Assembly (NCBI GenBank): GCA_014529385.2
Contig: CM043943.1
Coordinates: 100,002,355-100,066,354 of the forward strand
Length of the DNA stretch: 64,000 nucleotides
Reading direction: 5' to 3'
DNA from: Adiantum capillus-veneris
Lineage: Eukaryota; Streptophyta; Polypodiopsida; Polypodiales; Pteridaceae
The translations under genes and the position numbers were made by a program. How positions within the stretch are numbered: position 1 is the first letter of the stretch; the number at the start of each line of letters is the position of its first letter. Positions 1 through 10,060 of this stretch are shown here, piece after piece. The notes beneath the pieces are model-generated. The model was not told where the DNA came from. It saw only the letters and a list, made by a program, of their open reading frames with translations, and did no database searches.

Positions 1-794
1 GCCGGCCGCAGTCGTCAATATTGTCGATCATGTTGAATGTGGGGCAGAGGTAGTATGTTAATGAGCTCTACACTCAGGCTACTGACGGTTGTAGTTTTGC
101 TCAAATCGCTCTCTTCTATTGCATATGCCCACCTTGCTACTACTGCATGCTGGTAATCTTTTTCTGGCTTTAGAGGTAGAGACAGCACAAGCCGAAGGAG
201 GGAGAAAAGGTGCAAGTTCCTTGGAAAAGATGGGCGGCTTCTTTTGAGAGGGCTAGAGGGTGGAGAAACACCTAAGTCACAATGTGGACAAGGTTGGTCA
301 AGGGTGGAGATCCATCATAGTTCATTGGCAAACACATTAATCTCGGGCATCCTTTGCCTTTTTATAATGGGTAGCATGAGGTCATTCAAAAGCATTCAAG
401 GTTTTTTAATTTTGTTTTCCACAAATCTTAAAAATCATCTCCTCGAACAATTCTCTAGCTTCTTCTTCATGTATTGCAGATACATCCAAAGCATGGAATT
501 TCATAGCTATCTCTTATACATGTACTACCACCAAAGCTAAACACATGCCTTGACATCTTCTTAAACAAGAGAATTGGTTAGTATACTAATTTGACGTATG
601 AACACGTACTCAAGGAAATAGGAACGCATGAATCACTTGATACATGCATCAAGATTTTTCCAGTAACAAGGGAGTTCTCTTAATATTTCTACAAAGAAAG
701 ATAAAGTAAAAAAAATTTGATGAGAATCATGGAAAGCACATCTTAGCTCCATCTTTGTTGCAGCATCCATGTTTGACCAGGAGCGATAATCTAT
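1..794 (-). other. Leader side of a minus-strand Copia-type element; no gene recognised
   Basis: Read on the minus strand, this stretch follows a tRNA-Met-type primer site and an LTR, so it should be the leader and start of the internal region of a Copia element whose body lies off the left edge. No gag, protease or integrase motif can be read in any frame. The open frames here are short, and none resembles a family I know. The assignment rests only on position next to the primer site. Confidence 0.35.
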
Positions 795-806
795 GCTCTG
801 ATACCA
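795..806 (-). promoter_or_regulatory. Copia primer binding site, tRNA-iMet type
   Basis: The minus strand reads TGGTATCAGAGC, the usual primer site of plant Ty1/Copia elements, complementary to the 3' end of initiator tRNA-Met. It lies one base from the presumed LTR end at 808, the normal arrangement. Confidence 0.75.
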
Positions 807-807
807 C

Positions 808-1290
808 TGCTGCAGCCGGAAGCGTAGAGCGCTCTACAAAATACATAAAATAGCACATAGCAAGACATAACCGAATAAATCTACGTACCTGTTGACTCGC
901 ACAAATCCATTATCGATCACAATACAAACAAAGAGAGACAGAAAGCGAGAGAGATTGAGAGAGCACGTGCAGGCGCACCTCCTAGAGCGGAGTGCTATGC
1001 CGGTAGGGCGAGAGACAAGAGAGGAGAGATGAGAAGAGCAACACAAACACAGGCAATCTCCCCCCGTGCAAGAGTGACCATTTCCCTCTTGCACGTATTT
1101 CATTTATAGATTTCTTCAATGGTCAATGTGAGTACAAACTAGCCGGCCGGTCATAAATGGCCAAAGCTCATAGAAGGCTACTTGAATAATAAATTATAAA
1201 ATATAATATCCTTTCGAGATCCTTTCACATAACCCTTAGCCTTTTCCACCTGTCAGCTGCATTAAACAATAAAATATCAATTCCATAACA
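808..1290 (-). repeat. 5' LTR of a minus-strand Copia-type element
   Basis: The segment is bounded by TG and CA on either strand. On the minus strand it starts TGTTATGGAATT, ends GCTGCAGCA, and is followed by the primer site. A TATA-like CTATAAATG lies at 1101-1109 on the minus strand. Satellite sequence begins at the very next base (1291), which supports 1290 as the insertion edge. The partner LTR is outside the window, so the boundaries are inferred rather than confirmed by comparison. Confidence 0.55.
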
Positions 1291-4152
1291 ATGTCATTAT
1301 ATAAAGAAGATCTGCGTGTTAAGGTCCACCACTTGTCCAACCCATAAGGCTGTATCTTGAATGGTATTCATTCCCACCACTTGGAATGCACATGATTGGT
1401 TTTACATGGGGGTTTGGTTCCAAGGTCCGCCACTTGTCCAAGCTACCTCCATTTAAACATGGAGAGAAGCAAAGGTCCACCACTTATCCAAGCTAGGGTC
1501 CATTGAAACATGGAGAGAAGGATGCTCCACCATTTGTCCAAGATAGGATACATTGAAACATGAAGAGAAGCAAGCTACACCATGTCTCCAAGATGGTAGG
1601 CTCCATTGAAATACCTTAAACCCACGATATTTTGGTACATGGGGGGTTTACATTCAAGGTCCACCACTTGTCCAACGTATTATCCCTAGTAGCATGAGTG
1701 GTTTGGTCTCAAGATTCACCACTTTTCTACTCTATGTCAATATATTAAGAATATCTGGGTGTTAAGGTCCACCACTTGTCCAACCTATAAGGTTATATCT
1801 TAAAGGGTATACTTTGTCACCAAATTGGAATGACCATGCTAGGTTTTATATGGGTGTTTGGTTCCAAGGTCCACCACCTGTCCAATCTAACTCTATTGAA
1901 ACATAGAGAGAAGCAAAGGTCTACCACTTGTCCAAGCTAGGGTCCATTGAAACATGGAGAGAAGGATGCTCCACCTTTTGTCCAAGATAGGCTCCATGGA
2001 AACATGAAGAGAAGCAAGTTGCACCATGTCTCCAAGATGGTAGGCTCCATTGAAATACCTTAAACCCACGATATTTTGTAAATGGGGGGTTTACATTCAA
2101 GGTCCACCACTTGTCCAACCTAATATCCCTAGTAGCATGAGTGGTTTGGTCTCAAGATTCACCACTTTTCCACTCTATGTCATTATATTAAGAAGATCTA
2201 GGTGTTAAGGTCCACCACTTGTCCAACCTATAAGGCTATCTCGGTGTTAAGGTCCACCACTTGTCCAACCTATAAGGCTATATCTTAAAAGGTATTCTTT
2301 CTCACGACTTGGAATGACCATGATAGGTTTTACATGGGGATTTCGTTCCAAGGTCCACCGCTTGTCTCGCCTAACTCTATTGAAACATAGAGAGAAGCAA
2401 ACCTCCACCACTTGTCCAAGCTAGGCTCCATTGAAACATGGAGAGAAGGATGCTCCACCTTTTGTCCAAGATAGGTTCCATTGAAACATGAAGAGAAGCA
2501 AGCTGCACCATGTCTCCAAGATGGTAGGGTCCATTGAAATACCTTAAACCCACGATATTTTGTACATGGGGGGTTTACATTCAAGGTCCACCACTTGTCC
2601 AACCTATTATCCCTAGTAGCATGAGTGGTTTGGTCTCAAGATTCACCACTTTTTCACTCTATGTCATTATATTAAGAAGATATGGGTGTTAAGGTCCACC
2701 ACTTGTCCAACCTATAAGGCTATATCTTCAAGGGTATTCTTTCTCACCACTTGGAATAACCATGATAGTTTTTACATGGGGATTTGGTTCCAAGGTCCAC
2801 CGCTTCTCCAAGCTAACTCTATTGAAACATAGAGAGAAGCAAAGCTCCACCACTTGTCCAAGCTAAGCTCCATTGAAACATGGAGAGAAGGATGCTCCAC
2901 ATTTTGTCCAAGATATGCTCCATTGAAACATGAAGAGAAGCAAGTTGCACCATGTATCCAAGATGCTAGGATCCTATGAAATACCTTAAACCCACGATGT
3001 TTTATACGTGGTGGGTTTAAAGTCAAGGTCCACCACTTGTCCAACCTATTATCCCTAGTAGCATGAGTGGTTTGGTCTCAAGATTCACCAATTTTTCACT
3101 CTATTTCATTATATTAAGAATATATGGGTGTTAAGATCCACCACTTGTCCAACCTATAAGGACGTATCTTAAATGGTATTCTTTTCCACCACTTTGAATG
3201 CAAATGATAGGTTTTACATAAGGGTTTGGTTCCAAGGTCCACCACTTATCCAAGTTAACTCTATTGAAACATAGAGAGAAGCAAAGGTCCACCACTTGCC
3301 CAATCTAGGGTCCATTAAAAATGGAGAGAAGTATAATCCACCATTTGTCCAGATAGGATCCATTGAAACATGAAGAGAAGAAAGTTGGACCATGTCTCCA
3401 AGATGCTAGGCTCCATTGAAATACCCTAAACCCATGATATTTTGGTACATGGGGGGTTTACATTCAAGGTCCACCACTTGTCCAATCTATTATCCCCTAG
3501 TAGCATGAGTGGTTTGGTCTCAAGATTCACCACTTTTCCACTCTATGTCATTATATTAAGAAGATTTGGGTGTTAAGGTCCACCATCTGTCCAACCTATA
3601 AGGCTATATCTTAAAGGGTATTCTTTCTCACTACTTGGAATGACCATGATAGGTTTTATATGGGGGTTTGTTTCCAAGGTCCACCACCTGTCCAAAGTAA
3701 CTCTATTGAAACATAGAGAGAAGCAAAGGTCCACCACTTGTCCAAGCTAGGCTCCATTGAAACATAAAGAGAAAGATGCTCCACCTTTTGTCTAAGATAG
3801 GCTCCATTGAGACATGAAGAGAAGCAAGCTAGACCATGTCTTCAAGATGCTAGGCTCCATTGAAATACCTTATAACCACGATATTTCGTACATGGGGGGT
3901 TTATATTCAAGGTCCACCATTTGTCCAACCTATTATTATTTCTAGTAGCATGAGTGTTTTGGTCTCAAGATTCACCACTTTTCCACTCTATGTCATTATA
4001 TTAAGAATATATGGGTGTTAAGGTCCACCACTTGTCCAACCTATAAGGCTATATCTTAAAGGTTATTGTTTCTCTCCACTTGGAGTCACCGTGATAGGTT
4101 TGGTTCCAAGGTCCACCACTTTTCCAAGCTAACTCTATTGAAACATAGAGAG
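1291..4152. repeat. Tandem array, ~443-bp higher-order unit made of ~48-bp subrepeats
   Basis: The phrase GTGTTAAGGTCCACCACTTG recurs near 1315, 1758, 2211, 2690, 3127, 3573 and 4016, giving a period of about 440-445 bp and roughly 6.4 units. Each unit holds several ~48-bp subrepeats built from a CCACCACTTGTCCAAG core and a CATTGAAACATGGAGAGAAG tail. The third unit has a local ~30-bp duplication at about 2211-2270. Minus-strand open frames of 65-90 codons (starting MDKWWTL) recur in several units, but they arise because the subrepeat is a multiple of three, and each ends within its unit. The array is cut by a Copia LTR at 1290, and its other end runs into the gag ORF near 4152. Confidence 0.85.
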
Positions 4153-5376
4153 TTCTTCATCCCCTTCTAAGCCCCCCCTTTGGCAATGTTGTAACTCCTC
4201 ACATTGTACCACCTCAAAGGTTGATGGATTACTATTTGATTTTGTGAAAACTTTGGCTTCTTGCATGATAGGTTCCTCCATGCTTAATATACCTGGGTCA
4301 TACCAATGCTTTTCAATATCCTCAAACAATTCTTGAAGATTATCCTCACATGGATTCAAGTCACACTCTTCTTCTTTGTTTTGAAGTTGGCATTCCATGT
4401 ACACAATCATCTCTTTATGATCAATGTGGTCTATGATCTCCCCACCTATGATTTCATCTTCTTCTTCCCTCTCTTCTTTTAGACAAGATACACTCTGAGA
4501 ACATTCCATAAGATCAAGGTTACCTTCAAGGTCTTCATTCTCCATAGAGTCATGTTGCACAAAAGGTTCGTCTGCTCGGACTAGAAATTGATCCTTCGCC
4601 AAAAGGTTGTATGTATCCATTATTGAATCATCTATGCCATTTGAGATATCTTGTGTCGATTTTTGCATGCTTGTGATAAAGGTAGAAGAAATAGATTCCA
4701 CATTTGAATCTTGGCCACACACTTTAGCACTTGAATAATCAGTTGGCATGTAAGTAACTTCTTCAACATTTGTCGGAGTAGAAGGAGACAAGTATGGCAA
4801 AGGAGATGACTCCTTGATAGAAACACTTTCATGATGGTTGGTTCTTCCAGCATGATGGAAACCATTTTTGATGTAGAAGTACTTGTGAAACTTCCTTCGG
4901 GCAATAGTGACCTCTTGTTCAAAGGTAGAGGCTCCACTACAAGTAACCTTAGTCTTTAAGAAAGGAGAGAAACCCGAAATAAATTGCTGCATTTTTACAT
5001 AATCTGAAAATGTAGAACTAAACCCACGTCCTCCCCATTGACGAGAAAAAATATCCTCATAAGCATAGTAGTCTTCACCATGTTGTTGAAGTCTCCCTAA
5101 TAAAGCCCATGCTTTCTCCATTGTTGGAAATTTAGAGAATCTGGTCTTCAAAGCTTTGGAAATTTGGGTATACCCATCTTCAATCTGAGAAGACATACTC
5201 CAAAACCATTTCTCAATGTTGCCTCTAAGGCATAGCAATAGAAAATCCCCTTTTTCAATGTCATCCCTTTTACCAAGGATACGACAAACCATTCTAAAAT
5301 CAGCAAGAAAATCATCAACATCTTCTTCTAGATTTTCGAAGAAGATTGGGATATCATCAAAGGTATAGCGTTTCAT
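4135..5376 (-). CDS. Gag-like protein of a Ty3/Gypsy (Tat-like) retrotransposon, 413 aa
   Basis: An uninterrupted minus-strand frame of 413 codons starting with ATG at 5376. Residues 1-165 look like the plant retrotransposon Gag domain: a hydrophobic-charged start (FLADFRMVCRILG), an EKWFWSM tryptophan block near residue 57, then KTRFSKF and FISGFSPFLKTKV. The C-terminal half is acidic (EEEREEEDE). No CCHC zinc knuckle is visible. No protease or reverse transcriptase follows; downstream on the same strand is the 443-bp satellite, and the last five codons lie inside it. A purine-rich tract (4153-4183 on the minus strand) sits at the end of the frame. Upstream are a primer-like site and a 2.7-kb LTR homologous to that of the Tat-like element at 31350-36572, so this looks like a gag-only, non-autonomous or truncated relative. 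Confidence 0.7.
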   Translation of the reverse strand: MKRYTFDDIPIFFENLEEDVDDFLADFRMVCRILGKRDDIEKGDFLLLCLRGNIEKWFWSMSSQIEDGYTQISKALKTRFSKFPTMEKAWALLGRLQQHGEDYYAYEDIFSRQWGGRGFSSTFSDYVKMQQFISGFSPFLKTKVTCSGASTFEQEVTIARRKFHKYFYIKNGFHHAGRTNHHESVSIKESSPLPYLSPSTPTNVEEVTYMPTDYSSAKVCGQDSNVESISSTFITSMQKSTQDISNGIDDSIMDTYNLLAKDQFLVRADEPFVQHDSMENEDLEGNLDLMECSQSVSCLKEEREEEDEIIGGEIIDHIDHKEMIVYMECQLQNKEEECDLNPCEDNLQELFEDIEKHWYDPGILSMEEPIMQEAKVFTKSNSNPSTFEVVQCEELQHCQRGGLEGDEELSMFQ

Positions 5377-5672
5377 AGTCTCTCAATGCTAGAACCACAC
5401 AAAGATTAGTTCCAAACAATCATTTTCTCTCATGACATCAACTAACTACACCAAGTATTGAAAGGTCTTTCAACATGAATTCTAGATTCTTATGTGAAAA
5501 TGTTTTTTTTCTTTCTTATGTTATGCTAATCCAAACAATATTCTAGATCAATTTTTGTTGCCTTGAAATTAAACTCGGTCATACAAGTTTTCATGATTCA
5601 TATAATCTACTTGATTATGCTAAAATTCAAGCATTTATGCAATACAACAATAATAAGCACAAAGTCATTCCT

Positions 5673-5686
5673 CAGTGGGGGCACCA
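5673..5686 (-). promoter_or_regulatory. Candidate primer binding site of the minus-strand Gypsy element
   Basis: Three bases inside the LTR end the minus strand reads TGGTGCCCCCACTG. It begins TGG, complementary to a tRNA CCA end, as primer sites do. I cannot name the tRNA. Confidence 0.45.
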
Positions 5687-5689
5687 ATT

Positions 5690-7274
5690 TGAGGCGGTCC
5701 GGGGCGGGCAACAAGAGAGGTGACCTCTAAACACCTCTCAAGGCACTCGTGCTGCTCAATTGGGACTCGGGCAACCACAAGCAAGAAATAACAACAACAA
5801 ACCCACATCCAAACAAATGAAGGGGCACCACCTAGTTATGGTATGCGAACTAGGACGCAAGAGAGATTTTGGCACAACCAAGAGGATGCTCCACAAAACA
5901 CACACAAGCAACCTCACACCAAGACTCACAAAAAATGGGCCAGAGAGAGCTAGAGCAAAGGGAAGAGAAACAGGAATGGATCTTGCATAATACCTTATTT
6001 GTGACTTGCAAATGGAGATGGTTCATTATGTTTCTATCGTAGAGTTTGTACAAAACTCAGTCAATGCTTAGTGAATGCTAAACATTGCCAACACACACAG
6101 AGTGTCTTAGGGTGTGGGAGACCTCTCACCACAATACCCTCTTACAATGGACACAAAATTGGCAATGAAAACACACTAAAACACTTTCTAAAACAAGATA
6201 AACGATAAAACTCAAAGTACACAAGTCACCTTGAATTCACTAAACCATATCCCACAAGTGGAAGGACGAAGATTTGAACGTCGAATCATGCCTTTGATGC
6301 ACCAAACCTCAATTTATTGATGATGGAGGAACATATACAATAGTGGTTTTGAGATTTTGAACTCACACTCTCTTACTTGCAATGTGTACCTTGAAATCTT
6401 CTCTCACACCAAGAGTGAAGCTCACAAAGTGGTTGCTACACCTAAGTCTCTCCTCACGCATAGAGTGTTCGGGTGCTATGTAAGATATTGGAGGTTGTTT
6501 TACAAGAAGGAGAGGGGCCTATTTATAGGTTGGATACCCCTCATTAAGATTATTGAAAATCCTAATTTACAAGCTAACAAATTAGGATTATGATTTTTTT
6601 GAATATCAACACGTTGCGGGCCTTCTTTGTCTGCTTGAGTAATGGATGTGGGCTAAAAAAAGAGCATTATTGATGGTAGATAAGGTGAAAGTAAGTAAGG
6701 AGATAGAGAGAGAAAGAGAGAGAGAGTTACTATACACATGTCTTGAGGTGAGGTGTCTTTTATGGTTAGGTCAATGGCTATTTTGTGTTAGTATGTTAGT
6801 GGTTAGTGTTAGTAATCACTAGAAGGTTAATGATGTATTTACAATGGGTAGAATGGGGTGGATGGTTGAAGTAAGATGGTTGAATGAAGTGAGGAAATCC
6901 TTGTGATGGTGAATCTTGAAGAAGTTTTTGACTTACTTGTGTAGGTTCTCAAAATGACTATCGATCTTCTTCTTTGTCTTCTCTTCTTTACGCCACCGCC
7001 GCCAAGGTTGATTATCGCGCGATGAAAATGGTAATTTGGTTGATGAGATCTCTTGATTTGCAGAGGTTAAGCATGGTTTACATGCTGAATTTTATGTATA
7101 TAGAGAAGGGGTAAGATGGAATTGTACTTTGGAAGTAATAGATAGAGGCATAAAGATGGTGTATGTACATGTACAACTCATATGAGATCTATGGAAGTAA
7201 GAGGGGAGGTTAATGGTGAAGAAGGTGAGAGACACCATTGAAGGTACAGGTTTCAGTGAGAGATTGAAAGGAAT

Positions 7275-7311
<37 letters not shown>

Positions 7312-8357
7312 AGTGTGGAAAGAGGTGAGAGAAGACTATGGGCTACTTGTGAGAAAAGTGGGCAGGCTAGTGTCCACTCAAAAAATCCTAGCTCACCGAT
7401 GGTTACTCCAAAAATCACCAAAATGTTTGAGGTGATTACTCAGCTCCTTTTCCACATTTTCTCTTTTTACCACTGCTCCAAATTCGGAGTGGAGTTGGGT
7501 GCCAAAAATCTCACCAAAAAGCCTATTTTTTAATGCCTGCAAAAGTCTTTTGGTGGCCCCCTCCTGTGTTGAATTTGTACAATGCATCCAAGACTGAGCC
7601 CCTCCTTTGTCATATCATAATACAAAGCATCCAAGTTGCCCTTTACACATGCATGGAGGAGGATTATTGGTGAATAAAGTAATATATACATGGTTGGACT
7701 AGTGTATGGACTATTCATGGATTTTAGCTCAATGAGCACATGGTGTTAGAATAAAAAATATGGAGAAATTATGGATATGGAAAGATATTGGAATCATATG
7801 ATATGGTCCCTCTTTGTATTATTTTGGGTGAAAGAGGAGAAGGTATGCAAGTAAATGAAAATAATATAATAAACGTGACTAAGGGAGTAGAGATTATTTA
7901 TTGTTTTCACGAGGGTGAGGGTGAAAATGTGGGAGTGATTTGTATAAAAGAAAAATATGAGGTTAGAGTATGTACACATTGGCAAAAAATATACTTATGG
8001 TGTAAGAGGATGAAAGAAGGCATACACAGGTTTAGTAAAACACACAGCTAAGTATAATTATTTAAATAAAACACCAGAATAATTATAACAATCCCTATAT
8101 TTAGGCCATATATACAATGCAATATTTACACACAAATGGGCCATAATATTTTTTTATTTTTATTTTTTTATTTTTTTTTGCTCAACTAGCCCAGTGACTA
8201 GCTAATTGAGAGTTTTTAAGAAAATATGGAGAAAGTCCCCTAACTCACACACGCATATGTACAGTGAAATGGTAGGGATAGCCACAGTGTTTGGGTTATT
8301 TTGGTAGGGTGAGGTATCTCACTATGAGAATTATAGAAAGCTGAAAAACGGCTATCA
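5690..8357 (-). repeat. Long LTR (2.67 kb) of the minus-strand Tat-like Gypsy element
   Basis: On the minus strand it begins TGATAGCCGTTTTTC (8357) and ends CCCCGGACCGCCTCA (5690). Both ends and several internal blocks match the plus-strand LTR at 34529-36572: the start, the CAACTAGCC block near 8180 and the GTTGCCCGCCCCGG block near 5700. That homology fixes both boundaries. It contains a (GT)16 microsatellite at 7277-7308 and a TATA-like site at 6518-6529. Small open frames inside it on both strands have no supporting features and are not called as genes. Confidence 0.8.
6518..6529 (-). promoter_or_regulatory. TATA box of the minus-strand long LTR
   Basis: The minus strand reads CCTATAAATAGG, the same TATA motif at the corresponding place in the homologous LTR (36265-36275). 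It lies about 0.8 kb before the LTR's downstream end. Confidence 0.55.
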
Positions 8358-8877
8358 CTATATTTAAGGTGCCAAAGGTTTGGCGTTATGGTCCTATATT
8401 TAGGCAAGTGGTCAACACATATATGACCAAGTGCACACTGTGCTAAGAAATTTGGCCACCACTTCACTTGCCAAAGTTTGGGCCACATGGTCAATCCTAA
8501 GTTTCCAATGTTCTTACTATGTCATAAGAGACAACAGTTCTTTTTTGTCACATTTTGCCTCGTGGAAAACCTCTGCTTGTTTTCACATACTCAGGCACTT
8601 CAAGCCATAAGAAATTTTCATTACTCTTCGGCAACTTTTTAGTTCAAGTCTTCAATTTTTTTTTGTTTAAGGCCACCCTAAACCATTTTCATTTAGGGGT
8701 ATCTAAAACTAGCTTTTTGGCAATTCGGGAAGAAAACGGTCAAAGTTTTATACTTAATTTTAACCACTTGACCAATTCAAATATTGGAAAGCAAGGTCTT
8801 GTAATACTTTCCTTTGGACATCACACATTAAAACTAGGTCCCCTTCTTTTCCAATCTATGCTCTAATACAATAAAGG
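8358..8877. other. Spacer between LTR and second array; no gene seen
   Basis: AT-rich sequence with a short imperfect inverted repeat (TGCCAAAGGTTTGG near 8371 and CACTTGCCAAAGTTTGG near 8465). An open frame starting near 8555 shows no recognisable domain. Confidence 0.5.
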
Positions 8878-9990
8878 GCTTTTGATTTCAAGATGCACCA
8901 CTTTCCCAACATTGATTCCATTAAAGAAGCTAGCTCTACTTAGACATCTAATAGCAAGGTCCTGTACACTTCACATTAAACATTTTCCATGACATGTAGG
9001 TCCACCACTTGTCTAACCTATTCTCTAATAGAGCAAGGGGGTTTTGGTTTCAAGATCCACCACTTGTCTTTGGACATTCACCATTACAACTAGGTCCACC
9101 ACTTGTCCAAGCTATGTTCTAATACACTAAGGAGGTTTTGTTTTCAAGGAGAACCACTTGTAGGACTTTGTTTTTGGAAGTAATGTCTTTACATATTTCA
9201 CCTTGGACCTTGGACATTGGATACTACAACTAAGCCCACTACTTGTCCAAGCTATCCTCTAATATAGCCAAAGGGTTTGGGTTTCAAGATTCACCACTTT
9301 TCCAACCTTGCTTCCATTAAAGAAAGGAGGGGCATTATAACTAGGTCCACCACTTGTCCAAACTATGCTCTGATATAGAAAGGGGATTTTAGTTTCAAGA
9401 ATCCACCACGTGTTCAACCTTGCAAGACTCAAGGGATACTTGGACATTGGAAAGCATAGTCCTATAGTAGTTGATCCTATAGTAGTTGATAGGTGGCAGT
9501 GGGTATTACAACTAGGTCCAACCTATGCTCTAATATAGCAAAGAGGCTTTGGTTTCAAGGTCCACCACTTGTCCAACCTTGCTTCCATTAAAGAAAGGAG
9601 GGGCTATGTAAACATGGGGGTGCAAGGTAGAAAGGTCCTAAGGTATTTCACCTTGGATATTGGGCATTATAACTAGGTCCACCACTTGTCCAAGCTATGA
9701 TCTGATATAGAAAGGGGATTTTAGTTTCAAGATCCACCACGTGTTCAACCTTGCAAGACTCAAGGGATACCAAGACATTGGAAAGCATAGTCCTATAGTA
9801 GTTGATAGGTGGCAGTGGGTATTATAACTAGGTCCACCACTTGTCCAACCTATGATCTAATATAGCAAGGAGGCTTTGGTTTCAAGATCCACCATAATTT
9901 CCAACCTTTCTTCCATTAATATAGAAAGGAGGATTTGGTCTCAAAGTTCACCACTTGTCCAACCTCTGCAAACCTTTTTCATGTTGTAGC
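8878..9990. repeat. Second tandem array, ~280-330-bp irregular units
   Basis: Blocks such as AACTAGGTCCACCACTTGTC, TTGCTTCCATTAAAGAAAGG and TGGTTTCAAGATCCACCAC recur in order. CATTAAAGAAA occurs near 8929, 9308 and 9587, with a variant near 9913. The CCACCACTTGTCCAA core is shared with the array at 1291-4152 but the rest of the unit differs, so this is a sister array rather than a continuation. It ends just before the transposase-like gene. Confidence 0.75.
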
Positions 9991-10040
9991 ATGATTTTTT
10001 GTTTGAAGAGTATTTTTCTATGACTATGGATTTAACAATG

Positions 10041-10060
10041 TAATCTTTTTCACTTGCAGG
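10041..10060 (+). promoter_or_regulatory. Candidate 3' splice site before the transposase-like gene
   Basis: The sequence AATCTTTTTCACTTGCAGG immediately precedes the ATG at 10061. It is a pyrimidine tract followed by CAG, the standard plant acceptor, suggesting the first visible exon starts at 10060 and earlier exons lie upstream or are lost. Confidence 0.4.

Noticed and set aside
1921..3044. Repeated minus-strand ORFs beginning MDKWWTL, possible repeat protein
   Set aside because: They lie wholly inside the tandem array, arise because the ~48-bp subrepeat is a multiple of three, and end in every unit. No start context or domain.
1291..4152. CRISPR-like array
   Set aside because: Units are contiguous and repeat throughout; there are no unique spacers, and this is a plant nuclear context.
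4144..4183. Polypurine tract and 3' LTR start at the end of the gag ORF
   Set aside because: The purine tract is real, but the sequence after it does not match the start of the element's own LTR (TGATAGCCG), so it is not a usual LTR junction.
7092..7533. ORFs on both strands over the (GT)16 tract
   Set aside because: Poly-Val/Cys or poly-His/Thr translations of a microsatellite inside an LTR.
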